Counted from the stretch's first letter, positions 26,020 through 35,540 are shown. The stretch: DNA of 64,000 nucleotides from Mycolicibacterium nivoides (GCF_003855255.1 NZ_CP034072.1:1722140-1786139), one strand, 5' to 3'. The notes: generated from the sequence alone by a model not told the origin. Numbers and translations are program-made.

Positions 26020-27057
26020 TCATCGTGCGGGCGGCCCTGCCGGGGTCTGGGTGGCGTCGCGACGCCTGGCGGCCATCCCCGACAATGCCTCGAACACCAC
26101 CCGGTGGGCGGCGTTCACCGTGAGTTCGGCGTGGTCGTAGGCCGGCGCCACCTCGACCACATCGACCCCGGCGACGTCGTGGGTGCGGCACAACTCACGG
26201 ACCATCCGCAGCAGGTCCGCGCTGGTGATACCGCCCGGCTCGGGGGTGCCGGTGCCCGGCGCATGAGCGGGGTCAAGGACATCGATATCGACTGAGACAT
26301 AGAGCTTTTCGGCCTTGTCCAAGGCCTCGGCAACCGCGTCCGCCATCACCTCTTTGAAGCCGCGGTCCCAGATCTCCTGCATGGTGTGCCAGGTCATGCC
26401 CTGCTCCAGCATCCATTCGAAGGTGTCCTGCGGCGGCCAGTAACCCCGCAGCCCGACCTGGACGAAATGGGTGCCGGGCACCGCACCGGATTCGATGAGC
26501 CGACGCATCGGGGTGCCGTGACTGGCCAGGTTGCCCTCGATGTTGTCGGCGGTGTCGGCGTGCGCATCGAAATGCACGACGCCGACGTTGCCGTAGCCGT
26601 GCACATCGGCCACCGCCGTCGCCGACGGCCAGGTGATCGAATGGTCGCCGCCGAGCACCACGGGAACGATGCCGCGCGAGGCCACCGCGTGGACCCGCTC
26701 GCGGATGTTGGCGTGGGATACCTCGGTCTGCCCGTGCGGGCAGTACGCGTCACCGAAATCGACCACTTCGAGCCAGTCGAAGATCTCGAGACCGAGGTCG
26801 AGGTGGTAGGTGCCCGGTTCATAGGCCGTGGCCCGGATCGCCCGGGGACCGAACCGGGCGCCTGGGCGGTTGGTCGTCGAGATGTCGAACGGCGCACCGA
26901 CGATCGCCACATCGGGCTGCCAGGCGTCGAGTTGGGCGGTCTCGGTCAGGAACGGCCGGTGCCCGAATGAGACCATGCCCGAGTGCGGCAGGTCCAGTTG
27001 CTCGGCCATGCCGGGCGGCAACTCTCGCTGGGGTCGGTGATCGTGTTGATCGCCCAT
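26020..27057 (-). CDS. speB: Ureohydrolase (agmatinase-like)
   Basis: A 345-residue arginase-fold enzyme. The manganese-binding motifs are complete: VVLGGDHSITW, FDAHADTADN and SVDIDVLDPAHAPGTGTPEPGG. The last is the substrate-loop form found in agmatinases and guanidino-acid hydrolases. It releases urea from a guanidino compound, perhaps giving putrescine. Some family members act on guanidinobutyrate, guanidinopropionate or guanidine, so the substrate is uncertain. With the two GS-like amine ligases in this window, a polyamine or amine theme is plausible. No nickel-insertion genes are nearby. Confidence 0.8.
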   Translation of the reverse strand: MGDQHDHRPQRELPPGMAEQLDLPHSGMVSFGHRPFLTETAQLDAWQPDVAIVGAPFDISTTNRPGARFGPRAIRATAYEPGTYHLDLGLEIFDWLEVVDFGDAYCPHGQTEVSHANIRERVHAVASRGIVPVVLGGDHSITWPSATAVADVHGYGNVGVVHFDAHADTADNIEGNLASHGTPMRRLIESGAVPGTHFVQVGLRGYWPPQDTFEWMLEQGMTWHTMQEIWDRGFKEVMADAVAEALDKAEKLYVSVDIDVLDPAHAPGTGTPEPGGITSADLLRMVRELCRTHDVAGVDVVEVAPAYDHAELTVNAAHRVVFEALSGMAARRRDATQTPAGPPAR

Positions 27058-27106
27058 GAGCAGACATTACCGCCGCAGCCGCGGCGGCACGGTCGGGTCG
27101 GAAGAT

Positions 27107-27529
27107 TCATTGGCCGGCAACGGAACTCAGTGCGGTGCGAATGTCTTCGGGAACGGGCCGCTTGGTCCAGTCATCGGTTGAGACGACGACGTAGACATTG
27201 CTCCCGCACACCCGGGGCCGCTCCTCGCCGGAGGCGTCGGTGCTCAGCACCGTGAAACCGAGGGTGAAGCTGGTGGTGCCGATGCGCTCGCACCGCACGG
27301 CGACGCGCACCGACTCCCGCCACCGGACCGGCGCCCGGAAATCGATCTCGGTGTGCACCACCTGCATGTCGATGCCATCGGCGATCAGGTCGGCGTAGCT
27401 CACCCGCAGGTGGTCGAACAGCCCGGTACATGCCTCGTCGAACCAGGTGAGGTAGTGACCGTTGAACACCACGCCCTGCTGATCGATCTCGGCGTAGCGC
27501 GGAACGATGCCGAAGCTGTACTGGGTCAC
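27107..27529 (-). CDS. 4HBT-type thioesterase
   Basis: A 140-residue hotdog-fold protein. RYAEIDQQGVVFNGHYLTWFDEA is the classic 4-hydroxybenzoyl-CoA thioesterase motif, with Asp in the QQGVV turn region. ERPRVCGSNVYVVVSTDDWTKRPVPEDIR closes the fold. It hydrolyses an acyl- or aroyl-CoA. GTG start at 27529. Divergent from the threonine dehydratase gene. Confidence 0.8.
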   Translation of the reverse strand: MTQYSFGIVPRYAEIDQQGVVFNGHYLTWFDEACTGLFDHLRVSYADLIADGIDMQVVHTEIDFRAPVRWRESVRVAVRCERIGTTSFTLGFTVLSTDASGEERPRVCGSNVYVVVSTDDWTKRPVPEDIRTALSSVAGQ

Positions 27530-27625
27530 GTGAGCACTCCAAGGCCGGGGGTCTGCCGCTCCACGGTAACGGACCCGCCGCGGCCCGGGCTTTCGCCGGT
27601 CCGGTCCGCAGGAGAGACTTGTGCC

Positions 27626-28579
27626 GTGAAGCTGGTGACCCTCGACGACATCGACGCCGCGGCCCGGCGGATCGCCCCCGACATCGTGCGAACCCCGCTG
27701 TTGGCGGCCGGATGGGGAGATCCCGGTCGGCCGTTGTGGCTCAAGCCGGAGAATCTGCAGCCGATCGGGGCCTTCAAGATCCGCGGTGCGTTCAACGCGC
27801 TGGGCCGGCTCGATCCCGGCGTACGGGCCAGGGGAGTGGTGGCCTATTCCAGCGGCAATCATGCGCAGGCGGTGGCGTACGCGGCCGCGGCCTATGGCGT
27901 CGCCGCCCACATCGTGATGCCCGAGGAGACGCCGGCCGTGAAGGTACGGGCCACCCGGGATCACGGGGCGCAGGTGGTGCTGTGCGCTGCCGGGGAACGG
28001 GAAACTGTTGCCGCCGAGCTGGTCGAGCGCACCGGCGGCGTGCTGGTACCACCTTTCGATCACCCTGACGTGATCGCAGGCCAGGGCACCATCGGATTGG
28101 AGATCGCGCAGGACCTGCCCGACGTCGCATCCGTCTTCATCCCGATCAGCGGCGGCGGACTGGCCTCGGGTGTGGGTACCGCGATCCGTGCGATGTGCCC
28201 GCAGGCCAAGATCTTCGGCGTCGAGCCGGAACTCGCCGCGGACACCGCCGAAAGCCTGGCCACCGGCCACCGGGTGGACTGGCCGGTGGCGCAACGTAAC
28301 CGGACCATCGCCGACGGACTGCGCTCGACACCGTCGGCGTTGACGTTCGCCCATCTGCAACGTGTGCTCGACGATGTCATCACCGTGTCCGAGGATGAGA
28401 TCCGTTCAGAGGTAAGAGAACTCGCTCACCGGGCACACCTGGTCGCCGAACCCAGCGGTGCGGTGGCACTGGCCGGCTACCGCAAGGTGACGGCGCCGCC
28501 CGGGCCGGCGGTGGTGATCGTCTCGGGCGGCAACATCGAGCCACCGCTGCTGGCCGAGATCCTGTCCCGGAGTCAGTGA
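27626..28579 (+). CDS. Threonine/serine dehydratase, PLP-dependent
   Basis: A 317-residue fold-type II PLP enzyme without the C-terminal regulatory domain of biosynthetic IlvA, so it is catabolic or racemase-like in size. The PLP lysine lies in PIGAFKIRGAFNAL, the substrate loop is YSSGNHAQAVAYAA, the phosphate-binding loop is SGGGLASG, and the end motif is VSGGNI. It deaminates threonine or serine to the 2-oxo acid. GGAGAG precedes the GTG at 27626. Its end overlaps the convergent POT transporter by 7 bases. Confidence 0.85.
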   Translation: MKLVTLDDIDAAARRIAPDIVRTPLLAAGWGDPGRPLWLKPENLQPIGAFKIRGAFNALGRLDPGVRARGVVAYSSGNHAQAVAYAAAAYGVAAHIVMPEETPAVKVRATRDHGAQVVLCAAGERETVAAELVERTGGVLVPPFDHPDVIAGQGTIGLEIAQDLPDVASVFIPISGGGLASGVGTAIRAMCPQAKIFGVEPELAADTAESLATGHRVDWPVAQRNRTIADGLRSTPSALTFAHLQRVLDDVITVSEDEIRSEVRELAHRAHLVAEPSGAVALAGYRKVTAPPGPAVVIVSGGNIEPPLLAEILSRSQ

Positions 28580-30030
28580 ACCCCCTCCATGAGCCTGCTG
28601 ATACGCGGTGACATCAGCAGGACCACGACACCGACGAGGATGGCCACCGCTCCGAGTGTGCCGAAGTAGGCGAACTCGTGGGCGGGATCGTAGCGCTGCG
28701 CGAGCACGCCCGACATGGCCGTACCCAGTCCGACGGAGAAGAAGAACAGCGCCATCATCTGGGCCCGGAATGCCTCTGGTGCAAGCTTTGTCGTCACCGA
28801 GAGGCCGATCGGTGACAGCAGGAGCTCGGACACCGCGAACACCATCATGATGCCGGCCACCAACAGCGCCGGTACCACCCTGCCGGTGGTCGGCGCCATC
28901 GGCAGGAACAGCAGGAACGCCGCACCCATGCCGATCACGCCGTAGGCGAACTTGCGCGGAGTGGTCGGTGCCCGGTTGCCCAGCCGGGTCCACATGAGCG
29001 CGAACAACGGCGAGAGCAGGATGATCCAGACCGGTTCGATCGACCCGATCCAGCTCGACGGTGCGGTCCAGCCGAAGACCGACCAGTTCACGCGTTCGTC
29101 GGAGTAGACCGCCAGCACCGTGAACGTCTGCTGGAACAGCGACCAGAACACCGCGTTGGCGATGAACAGCGGGATGAATGCGCGAACCCGGATGCGTTCG
29201 GTCTCGGACACTTTGGTGCTGGTCAGCATCACCGCGAAATACATCACCGAGGCCACGACGATCACGCCGGTGGTGAACTGCGACAGGTTGGCCAGCTCGA
29301 CCAGGTGCATCATGAACAGCACCGCCACGGCCCCGGCCAGTGCGGCGACGACGCCGATGACCTTCCCGATTGCCCGGGGCGGCAACGGGTTTGCCACGAC
29401 ACGTCCGTGGGTCCCGAGATTGCGCCGGTACACCACATACTGCGTGAGCCCCAACGCCATCCCGACGGCCGCCGCGCCGAACCCGTAATGGAAGCCGACG
29501 CGCGTCTGCAGCAGTCCCGTCGCCAGCGGTCCGACGAAGGCGCCCAGATTGACCCCGAGGTAGAACAAGGTGAAGCCGCCGTCGGCACGAGGGTCGTTCT
29601 TGTCGTAGAGCGTGCCCAGCAGCGAGGACGCGTTGGCCTTCAGTGCGCCGGATCCCAGGGCGACAAGGACGAGACCGACGCCGACGCCGGCCAGGCCCGG
29701 AACGACGGCGAGCGCGATGTGGCCGGCCATCACGACCACCCCGCCGTAGAACACCGTGCGCTCCATGCCCAGCAGCCGATCGGCGACCCACGCGCCCAGG
29801 ACGGTGGACAGGTACACCAGGCCCCCGTAGGCGCCGACGATGCCGGTGGCGGTGCTCTTCGGTAGCCCCAGGCCTCCATCGGCGGCGGTGTAGTACAGGT
29901 AGTAGCCCAGGATGGTAAGCATCCCGTAGAACGAGAAGCGCTCCCACAATTCCACCCCGAACAGATTGGCCAGCCCGATGGGATGGCCGAAGAACGTGCG
30001 GTGACGCGGGGAGTCCTGCACTTGCTGCAT
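28573..30030 (-). CDS. POT/PTR-family proton-dependent oligopeptide transporter
   Basis: A 485-residue carrier with about 12-14 helices. The first helix carries the ELWERFSFYGML signature with its proton-coupling ExxER, and FYLGVNLGAFVGPL is the PTR2 motif near helix 5. It imports di- and tripeptides with protons. The start is supported by the N-terminus MQQVQDSPRHRTFFGHPIGLA, typical of the family. Confidence 0.85.
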   Translation of the reverse strand: MQQVQDSPRHRTFFGHPIGLANLFGVELWERFSFYGMLTILGYYLYYTAADGGLGLPKSTATGIVGAYGGLVYLSTVLGAWVADRLLGMERTVFYGGVVVMAGHIALAVVPGLAGVGVGLVLVALGSGALKANASSLLGTLYDKNDPRADGGFTLFYLGVNLGAFVGPLATGLLQTRVGFHYGFGAAAVGMALGLTQYVVYRRNLGTHGRVVANPLPPRAIGKVIGVVAALAGAVAVLFMMHLVELANLSQFTTGVIVVASVMYFAVMLTSTKVSETERIRVRAFIPLFIANAVFWSLFQQTFTVLAVYSDERVNWSVFGWTAPSSWIGSIEPVWIILLSPLFALMWTRLGNRAPTTPRKFAYGVIGMGAAFLLFLPMAPTTGRVVPALLVAGIMMVFAVSELLLSPIGLSVTTKLAPEAFRAQMMALFFFSVGLGTAMSGVLAQRYDPAHEFAYFGTLGAVAILVGVVVLLMSPRISRLMEGVH

Positions 30031-30241
30031 GGGCCATTACCTTGCCACGGGCGCGGCCCGGTCGGCCGGAATTGACGGCCAGGGCGGCAAACTAGAACTC
30101 TGTTGTGTACAGGCGCTTCTGTGGCACAGCACATTTCGGTGCAGGTCGAACGCGGGCAACGAAGGTGCAGGGGATGGCTATGATGCTGCCACCCGGTAAT
30201 GTCACCGTGAAACGTTTGGACGACGGCCACGCTTTTCGGGG

Positions 30242-31672
30242 GTGCATGTGGAGGCGGTGCTCGGTGTTTCGTTGACACCGTCCACCGTCGGTCTGGTCCT
30301 GGTCGAGGGCAGCGAGGCTGACGGGGCGACCGTCGACCATGACGCCTTCGACATTCGTGGCTATACGCCATCACGAACCGGCGAGATCTGTGCCGATGTG
30401 GTGTCTGCCGTTCGTCGCGCCGAAAAGGTTGCGGCAGAACACGATCGGCAGCTGACAACGATCGGTGTCACGTGGAGTTCGGGCGCCGCAGCCGAGGCCG
30501 CGGTGCTGCGCAAGAAGCTGGCCGAGGCCGGGTACGCCTCAGTGGTTTCGGTTCGGCTGCCGCAGGCCACGGATGCGCTGGCGCGTCGCGTCGCAGGCAT
30601 CGTCGGATTCGGCACGACCGCCGTATGCGTCCTGGAACCCGATGTGGTGCAAGCGATGACGGTCAGCGACGGTACTCCCGTACAGACGACGGTCAGCCGG
30701 GGTATCGAGACCGTGGCGGGCCTGACGACCTGGCTGTCCGACATGTTCGACGCGGCCGATCCACGTCCCGACGCGCTCGTGGTCGTGGGATCCGCCGTCG
30801 ACCTGGACTCGGTGCTGCCGAAGTTGGAGCAGGCCCTTCAGGTGCCGGTGTTCACACCGGCCGAACCCGGATTGCCGCTGGCCAGGGGTGCCGCGCTCGC
30901 TGCGGTGCGGCGGGGCCGCCGGGCATCCGACGAGAGTGTGGCCCCGACCGGTTGGCGCTGGCCCGCCACGCAATTGACGCCGCTGGCGATATTACTCGGT
31001 GGAGTCCTGGTCTTCGGGGTTTCGCTGGCGCTGGCCATCGGTCAGCAGCTGTTGCCCGGTTCGGAGCCGACTCCACACCGGAGTACCCGTCCGGTGGTGA
31101 GCACATCGGGCGACTCGGCCGCTGTCCAGCAGCCGCCCGCGGCTCCCGCACCGCCCGCACCGCCACCTGAGCCCCCGCCTGTCCTCGAGTCGGTGGTGCA
31201 GGACGTGGGGCCGGAATACCCCGCCGACCCAAGCGTCACAGCGCCAACCGAGCCCGGCGCCATACCGGGCGAGCAGCTCGCGCCTCCCGGGTCCGAGCTG
31301 GGGCCGGTGCCACCGGAGCAGTCACCGCAGGTGCCCGAGCACCCCGGTGCGCCTGCGCCCGAGACGGGCCAGGGGCCCTTGCCCGCGGGCGAGGCGCCGC
31401 CGGCCGAGACCGTGGTGTCACCGGCACCGGCGCCGTCCCCGGCTTCGGAAACACCTCCGCCTCCACCGCCGCCGGCCGCTGAGGTCGCACCGCCTCCACC
31501 GCCTCCGCCGCCTCCACCGAGTCCAGCGCCGGAGGCGGCACCGGTACAGCAGACGGCCGCACAGGCTCCGGCGGCCGAAACGGCACCACCCGCACCGGAA
31601 GCAGCGCCTCCCGCACCTGAGGCCGTCCCGGCCGCGCCCGAATCGCAGGCATCGGTACCCGCCGCGCCTTGA
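30242..31672 (+). CDS. DUF7159-like membrane protein with proline-rich tail
   Basis: A 476-residue protein in three parts. Residues 1-225 form an actin/Hsp70-like domain (VLGVSLTPSTVGLVLVEG, GFGTTAVCVLEPD, ALVVVGSAVDLDSVLPKL). One membrane helix follows (LAILLGGVLVFGVSLALAIG, ~245-265). The last ~200 residues are Pro/Ala/Glu-rich and disordered, with runs of nine prolines, presumably outside the cytoplasm. The actin-like part may bind a nucleotide or have lost this. The same architecture occurs in mycobacterial DUF7159 proteins of unknown function. GTG start. Confidence 0.7.
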   Translation: MHVEAVLGVSLTPSTVGLVLVEGSEADGATVDHDAFDIRGYTPSRTGEICADVVSAVRRAEKVAAEHDRQLTTIGVTWSSGAAAEAAVLRKKLAEAGYASVVSVRLPQATDALARRVAGIVGFGTTAVCVLEPDVVQAMTVSDGTPVQTTVSRGIETVAGLTTWLSDMFDAADPRPDALVVVGSAVDLDSVLPKLEQALQVPVFTPAEPGLPLARGAALAAVRRGRRASDESVAPTGWRWPATQLTPLAILLGGVLVFGVSLALAIGQQLLPGSEPTPHRSTRPVVSTSGDSAAVQQPPAAPAPPAPPPEPPPVLESVVQDVGPEYPADPSVTAPTEPGAIPGEQLAPPGSELGPVPPEQSPQVPEHPGAPAPETGQGPLPAGEAPPAETVVSPAPAPSPASETPPPPPPPAAEVAPPPPPPPPPPSPAPEAAPVQQTAAQAPAAETAPPAPEAAPPAPEAVPAAPESQASVPAAP

Positions 31673-31847
31673 TCCCTGTGACGTTGCTGGGACCGGCGCG
31701 CGACCGCCGATCCTGCGGTGAAACGTTCTGACATCTCGCATCGATGTGTTCACCATGGGCAACCCATCGCGCTACCGCCAACACCGATCTGCCACCGTCA
31801 CGCTGCGCCTGAAGGGGGCAGTTCCGGCGAGCACCTACACTGGTGGA

Positions 31848-32627
31848 ATGCTGAGCGCCCCCTCGTCGTCATTCGGAACCGTTCGAGCGTCGGTACTGAA
31901 AGTGTTTGCGGCGATTGGTGTCGCCACCTTGGCCGCGGCGAGCACGGTCAATGTCGCATCCGCCGCGGTGCGCACGCCCGAGCCGGGCGCGACCATCGAA
32001 CCGGCCGCGGGTTCCGTGGTCGGTGTCGCCATGCCGTTGACGGTGACCTTCGACAAGCCGGTGGCCGATCGCGACGCGGCGCAGAGCAGCCTGCAGATCA
32101 GCTCACCGCACACGCCCACAGGCACATTCAGCTGGCTCAGCGACGACGTGATGCAGTGGAAGCCCGATCAGCTGTGGCCGGCGCACTCGAAGATCTCCGT
32201 ATCAGCCGGCGGCGCCAAGACCAGCTTCGAAACCGGAGCACAGGTGCTGGGCGTGGCCGACATCGATGCCCACACCTTCACCGTGAGCATCGACGGCGCG
32301 GTGGCCCGCACGATGCCGGCCTCGATGGGCAAGCCCAAGCACCCGACCCCGGTCGGTACCTTCACCGCACTGGCCAAAGAGCCTGTCGTGGTGATGGATT
32401 CGCGCACCATCGGTATTCCGCTGAGTGACCCGGAGGGCTACAAGCTCACCGTTTACGATGCGGTCCGCGTGACCTGGGGTGGCGTCTACGTGCACGGGGC
32501 GCCCTGGTCGGTGGGATCCCAGGGCTATGCCAACGTCAGCCACGGCTGCATCAACCTGAGCCCCGACAACGCCGATTGGTACTTCAACACGGTGCACGTG
32601 GGCGACCCTATTGTTGTGCAGTCGTAG
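31848..32627 (+). CDS. L,D-transpeptidase
   Basis: A 259-residue exported enzyme that makes 3-3 cross-links in peptidoglycan. A signal/anchor helix (~13-40) is followed by one Ig-like domain (TPEPGATIEPAAGSVVGVAM to ~120) and the YkuD catalytic domain. The active site is VHGAPWSVGSQGYANVSHGCINLS, with catalytic C234. This size corresponds to the one-Ig-domain mycobacterial Ldts. The start at 31848 is chosen because MLSAPSSS leads directly into the signal region. Its end overlaps the convergent hydroxylase gene by 20 bases. Confidence 0.9.
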   Translation: MLSAPSSSFGTVRASVLKVFAAIGVATLAAASTVNVASAAVRTPEPGATIEPAAGSVVGVAMPLTVTFDKPVADRDAAQSSLQISSPHTPTGTFSWLSDDVMQWKPDQLWPAHSKISVSAGGAKTSFETGAQVLGVADIDAHTFTVSIDGAVARTMPASMGKPKHPTPVGTFTALAKEPVVVMDSRTIGIPLSDPEGYKLTVYDAVRVTWGGVYVHGAPWSVGSQGYANVSHGCINLSPDNADWYFNTVHVGDPIVVQS

Positions 32628-33264
32628 CCGCGTGCAGGTTCTTCGACGTCGGTGAGGTGGACACCGTCGCCGGGTCGGGATACGTCCCCAACACCCGGTC
32701 GGCGGTTCCGGCGGTGGTGACCGTGAACCAGTAGTGCTCGTTCTTGTAGTGGTGCTGCCGATGGTTGCGCCAAACTGCGCGGTAGGCACGGGTTTTCGGC
32801 TTGTAGTCGCTGTGGATCAAGTAGTGGCACCACTCGTAGGCCAGGCCGATCACGGTCAGCAGGGACAGGAACGTCAGCCCCAGGCCGGGACGAGGGAATG
32901 CCAGCAGGGCGACGGCCACGGCGGCGGGCAGGATCCACAGCAGGGCCCGCCACGGTATGAAGATCAGCGGGATGTCGCGCGGGTCGACGTGGTGTAGCCG
33001 GTGATCGCGAGCCAGCAGCGAATCCAGTGTGATCGGGCCGAACCGCCTTGGCCGCCAGTGCAGTACGAAGACGTGGACGATCCATTCGAAGAACGGGAAC
33101 GTCACGAGCATCACCACGGGCAAGAGCACGTCGGTGAGTTGCCAGTCCCCGACGGCGCACCGCGCTGCGACGCTGACGACCAGCGCCATGCCGATCATCC
33201 AGGGGGAGGGGTGCCTGACGAATTCCCGCACCGCGTCACCCAAACTGAAAGCGTTGCGCGTCAT
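32608..33264 (-). CDS. Sterol desaturase / fatty acid hydroxylase family protein
   Basis: A 218-residue membrane enzyme with about four helices and the full di-iron histidine set: HVFVLH, DHRLHH, YLIHSD and [14 protein letters not shown]. Such enzymes add a hydroxyl or double bond to a lipid chain using O2. The gene start overlaps the stop of the GntR regulator gene (33261-33264), so the two are one unit, and the enzyme is probably controlled by that regulator in response to a lipid or organic acid. Confidence 0.85.
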   Translation of the reverse strand: MTRNAFSLGDAVREFVRHPSPWMIGMALVVSVAARCAVGDWQLTDVLLPVVMLVTFPFFEWIVHVFVLHWRPRRFGPITLDSLLARDHRLHHVDPRDIPLIFIPWRALLWILPAAVAVALLAFPRPGLGLTFLSLLTVIGLAYEWCHYLIHSDYKPKTRAYRAVWRNHRQHHYKNEHYWFTVTTAGTADRVLGTYPDPATVSTSPTSKNLHAATTAQQ

Positions 33265-33983
33265 CGGGTTTCCTCCAAGGCCTCCAGCGCGCCCATGAGG
33301 GCGATGGTGGCCGGCTCGAGCAGGTCCTGAGCCGCGCGGCGGGCGGTCGCCGGGTCATGGGCTTCGATGGCCTCGACGATCCGCCGGTACGCGTCGGGAC
33401 GGCCGACCTCGGCGGCCATCATGGTGGCCAGCGCCGGGAGTGCGGGCTCGTAGGTCTGCCGAAGGGTGTTGTACATCAACCGGAATGCGATCGAGTCCGC
33501 GCCGTCGACGATCAGATCCCAGAACGCGAGCGCCTGGCGCTGTCGCTCCACCGGATCCGGTTCGGCCGCCAGGGCGTCGACGGTGCGGCCGAGTTGGGCG
33601 ACGAGGTCGGCCGTGGCCCGCCGGGCGGCCAGTTCGGCAACCTTCGGCCCGTTGTGCAGGCGGGTTTCCAGGATGCTGCGGACCACGCTGACATCGAGTT
33701 CGCCTGCGCGCAGGAGCAGTCTGGGCAACAGGTCGAGGCCGGCATGCTTGCGGAAGTCTCGCACGGTGGTGGAGTCGCCCTGTCGAACCTCGACCAGCCC
33801 GGCCTCGGTGAGCCGCTTGATCGCCTCACGTACGGCCGGGCGGGACACCCCGAGCACCTCGGCCAGCCGCCGCTCACTGGGCAGCGGTTCGCCGGGCTGC
33901 ATCTGGCCGCTGAGCACCTCGGCGACGATCTGCTCGAAGACGTCCTCGGGCACGGATCTGCGGTTGACCGGTTGTAACGCCAT
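33261..33983 (-). CDS. GntR-family regulator, FadR/FCD type
   Basis: A 240-residue regulator. The N-terminal winged helix holds [40 protein letters not shown], the usual GntR recognition segment. The C-terminal ~150 residues are an all-helical FCD-type effector domain ([20 protein letters not shown]). A TGGT-CAT-ACCA palindrome of the FadR-type lies about 37 bases upstream of its ATG, suggesting autoregulation. It overlaps the fatty acid hydroxylase gene by 4 bases. Confidence 0.85.
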   Translation of the reverse strand: MALQPVNRRSVPEDVFEQIVAEVLSGQMQPGEPLPSERRLAEVLGVSRPAVREAIKRLTEAGLVEVRQGDSTTVRDFRKHAGLDLLPRLLLRAGELDVSVVRSILETRLHNGPKVAELAARRATADLVAQLGRTVDALAAEPDPVERQRQALAFWDLIVDGADSIAFRLMYNTLRQTYEPALPALATMMAAEVGRPDAYRRIVEAIEAHDPATARRAAQDLLEPATIALMGALEALEETR

Positions 33984-34019
33984 AGGGCCATGCTGCCCCT
34001 CAGGCGGTCAGAGGTCAAG

Positions 34020-34030
34020 TGGTCATACCA
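34020..34030. promoter_or_regulatory. FadR-type GntR operator
   Basis: TGGTCATACCA, with arms TGGT and ACCA around CAT, is the usual operator shape of FadR-subfamily GntR regulators. It lies between the end of the AhpD-like gene and the start of the GntR gene, in the right place for autoregulation. Confidence 0.55.
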
Positions 34031-34035
34031 GTCGA

Positions 34036-34647
34036 TTATCGCGGGATGCCGGTGTACTCCGGGTTGGGCGGAACCGACAGGGCGATGCCGATTCGGTTGG
34101 TCGCGCCGATGAAAGCCGCGATCGAGATGCCCTCGAGGATCTGATGATCGTCGAGTCCCAGGGCGCGCAACGCGTCGAACTGGGCGTCGTCGATCTCCTG
34201 CGGATGGTTGTTGACGAGGACGGCGAGGTCGCCCAGGGCGCGCTCCCGCTCGGTGAGCTCGGCCACCTGCCGATGATCGATGGCGACCCGCTGCCCGAAC
34301 GACCAGTCGCCGGCGACTTTTCCCAGCTTGTTGGCATGGTTGGTGTGGCAGTACGCGCAGCGGTTCTCCCCGGATACCACCGTGGCGATCACCTCACGCT
34401 CGCGCGCGCTCAATCCGCCCCGCCCGTCGGCACCCAGCAACGGCAGCAGGTAGCCGTTGAGCCGTTCGAGATCACCCTCGTTGAGGGCCAGCGCACGAAA
34501 CCAGTTGGAGGTCAGCCCTTCCTCGCGCTGCTGCCGGTTGAAGAAGCCGCGCACACCCGCGGTGCTCAGCTCATCCAGTTCGGGCACCCGTAACCGTGAG
34601 ATGCGCGATGGGGACAGGGACTGGGGAGCGTCAGCGGTGGCGGTCAT
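34036..34647 (-). CDS. AhpD/CMD-type peroxidase-related protein
   Basis: A 203-residue helical protein with the complete AhpD-type motif ENRCAYCHTNH: C97, C100 and H104, preceded by glutamate. This composition supports thiol peroxidase activity. The segment VNNHPQEIDDAQFDALRALGL is typical of the peroxidase-related (TIGR01926-like) branch. The start at 34647, MTATADAPQ, is the first ATG; the upstream reading frame belongs to no recognisable protein. It lies downstream of the XRE regulator on the same strand. Confidence 0.75.
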   Translation of the reverse strand: MTATADAPQSLSPSRISRLRVPELDELSTAGVRGFFNRQQREEGLTSNWFRALALNEGDLERLNGYLLPLLGADGRGGLSAREREVIATVVSGENRCAYCHTNHANKLGKVAGDWSFGQRVAIDHRQVAELTERERALGDLAVLVNNHPQEIDDAQFDALRALGLDDHQILEGISIAAFIGATNRIGIALSVPPNPEYTGIPR

Positions 34648-34723
34648 ACCCGGAGCCTGAGGCAGGCGGCCTTGTTGGACAAGGATTTCGACACCGCCGA
34701 GGCGAACCCTTGCGCGGCAGCGT

Positions 34724-35515
34724 TCAGCGGAGTGCGGCGGCGGTCTCGGCATCCGCGGGCAGGAATGCCTCGATGCTGAGTTCCGCCGCAGTCAGGTCCA
34801 GCGCGGTGCCGAATGTCGTGACGGTGCTGAGAAAGGTCAACACGGTGCCGTCGGGTGCGGTCAGCTCCAGGGGGACGACGACTCCGCCGAGATCGCGGAC
34901 GGGTTCCATTCCTCCCGGGTAGGACTCGATCTCGGAGAGAAGATCGGCGAGTTCGGCCGATCCGCTCACAGTGACCTCGCGGCGTAGCCGGCTGATCAGG
35001 TGGTGGCGCCATTCCGCCAGGTTCCGGATGCGCGGGGCCATGCCCTCGGGATGCAGGGTGATTCGCAACGCATTGGGCCGGTCCAGCAGATACGGAGCGA
35101 CACCTTCCAGCATCACTGCGGTGCCTGCGTTGGCCTGCAACAGGTTCCAGGTGCGGTCGACGACGACACAGGGAAATGGGTTGTAGGCGTCCAATACTCG
35201 GGTCACCCCGTCGCGCACCGCGGTCATCTCGGGATCCTCCAGCGTCCGTTCGGCGTAGACCGGTGCCAGCCCGGCGGCGAGCAGTAGTTGGTTCTGGTCT
35301 CGCAGCGGGACCTCGAGGGCCTCGGCCAGCCGGAGCACCATCGCCCGACTCGGCACGGAGCGGCCGGTCTCGATGAAGCTGAGGTGACGCGCCGACACGT
35401 CGGCCTCGATGGCCAGGTCCAGTTGGCTGATCCGGCGGCGTAATCGCCAGTCGCGCATCAGTGAGCCGATCGGTGTCTGGGTTGCCGCACTCGTCACCAC
35501 CCGAGTCTCACTCAC
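34724..35515 (-). CDS. XRE-family regulator with MmyB-like ligand domain
   Basis: A 263-residue protein. A helix-turn-helix domain (LRRRISQLDLAIEADVSARHLSFIETGRSVPS, ~27-60) is followed by a PAS-like MmyB ligand-binding domain (PFPCVVVDRTWNLLQANAG). Related proteins respond to fatty acids or other small ligands and usually regulate the divergent neighbour. An 8-base-arm palindrome lies 26-48 bases upstream of the GTG start, between it and a small membrane protein gene. Confidence 0.8.
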   Translation of the reverse strand: MSETRVVTSAATQTPIGSLMRDWRLRRRISQLDLAIEADVSARHLSFIETGRSVPSRAMVLRLAEALEVPLRDQNQLLLAAGLAPVYAERTLEDPEMTAVRDGVTRVLDAYNPFPCVVVDRTWNLLQANAGTAVMLEGVAPYLLDRPNALRITLHPEGMAPRIRNLAEWRHHLISRLRREVTVSGSAELADLLSEIESYPGGMEPVRDLGGVVVPLELTAPDGTVLTFLSTVTTFGTALDLTAAELSIEAFLPADAETAAALR

Positions 35516-35540
35516 GCAGCGCGAGATAACCACTACCTGA

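Noticed and set aside
30090..30105. CTAGAACTCTGTTGTG as a KstR-like site before the DUF7159-like gene
   Set aside because: The spacer between AAC and GTT is three bases, not two, and the outer positions do not match.
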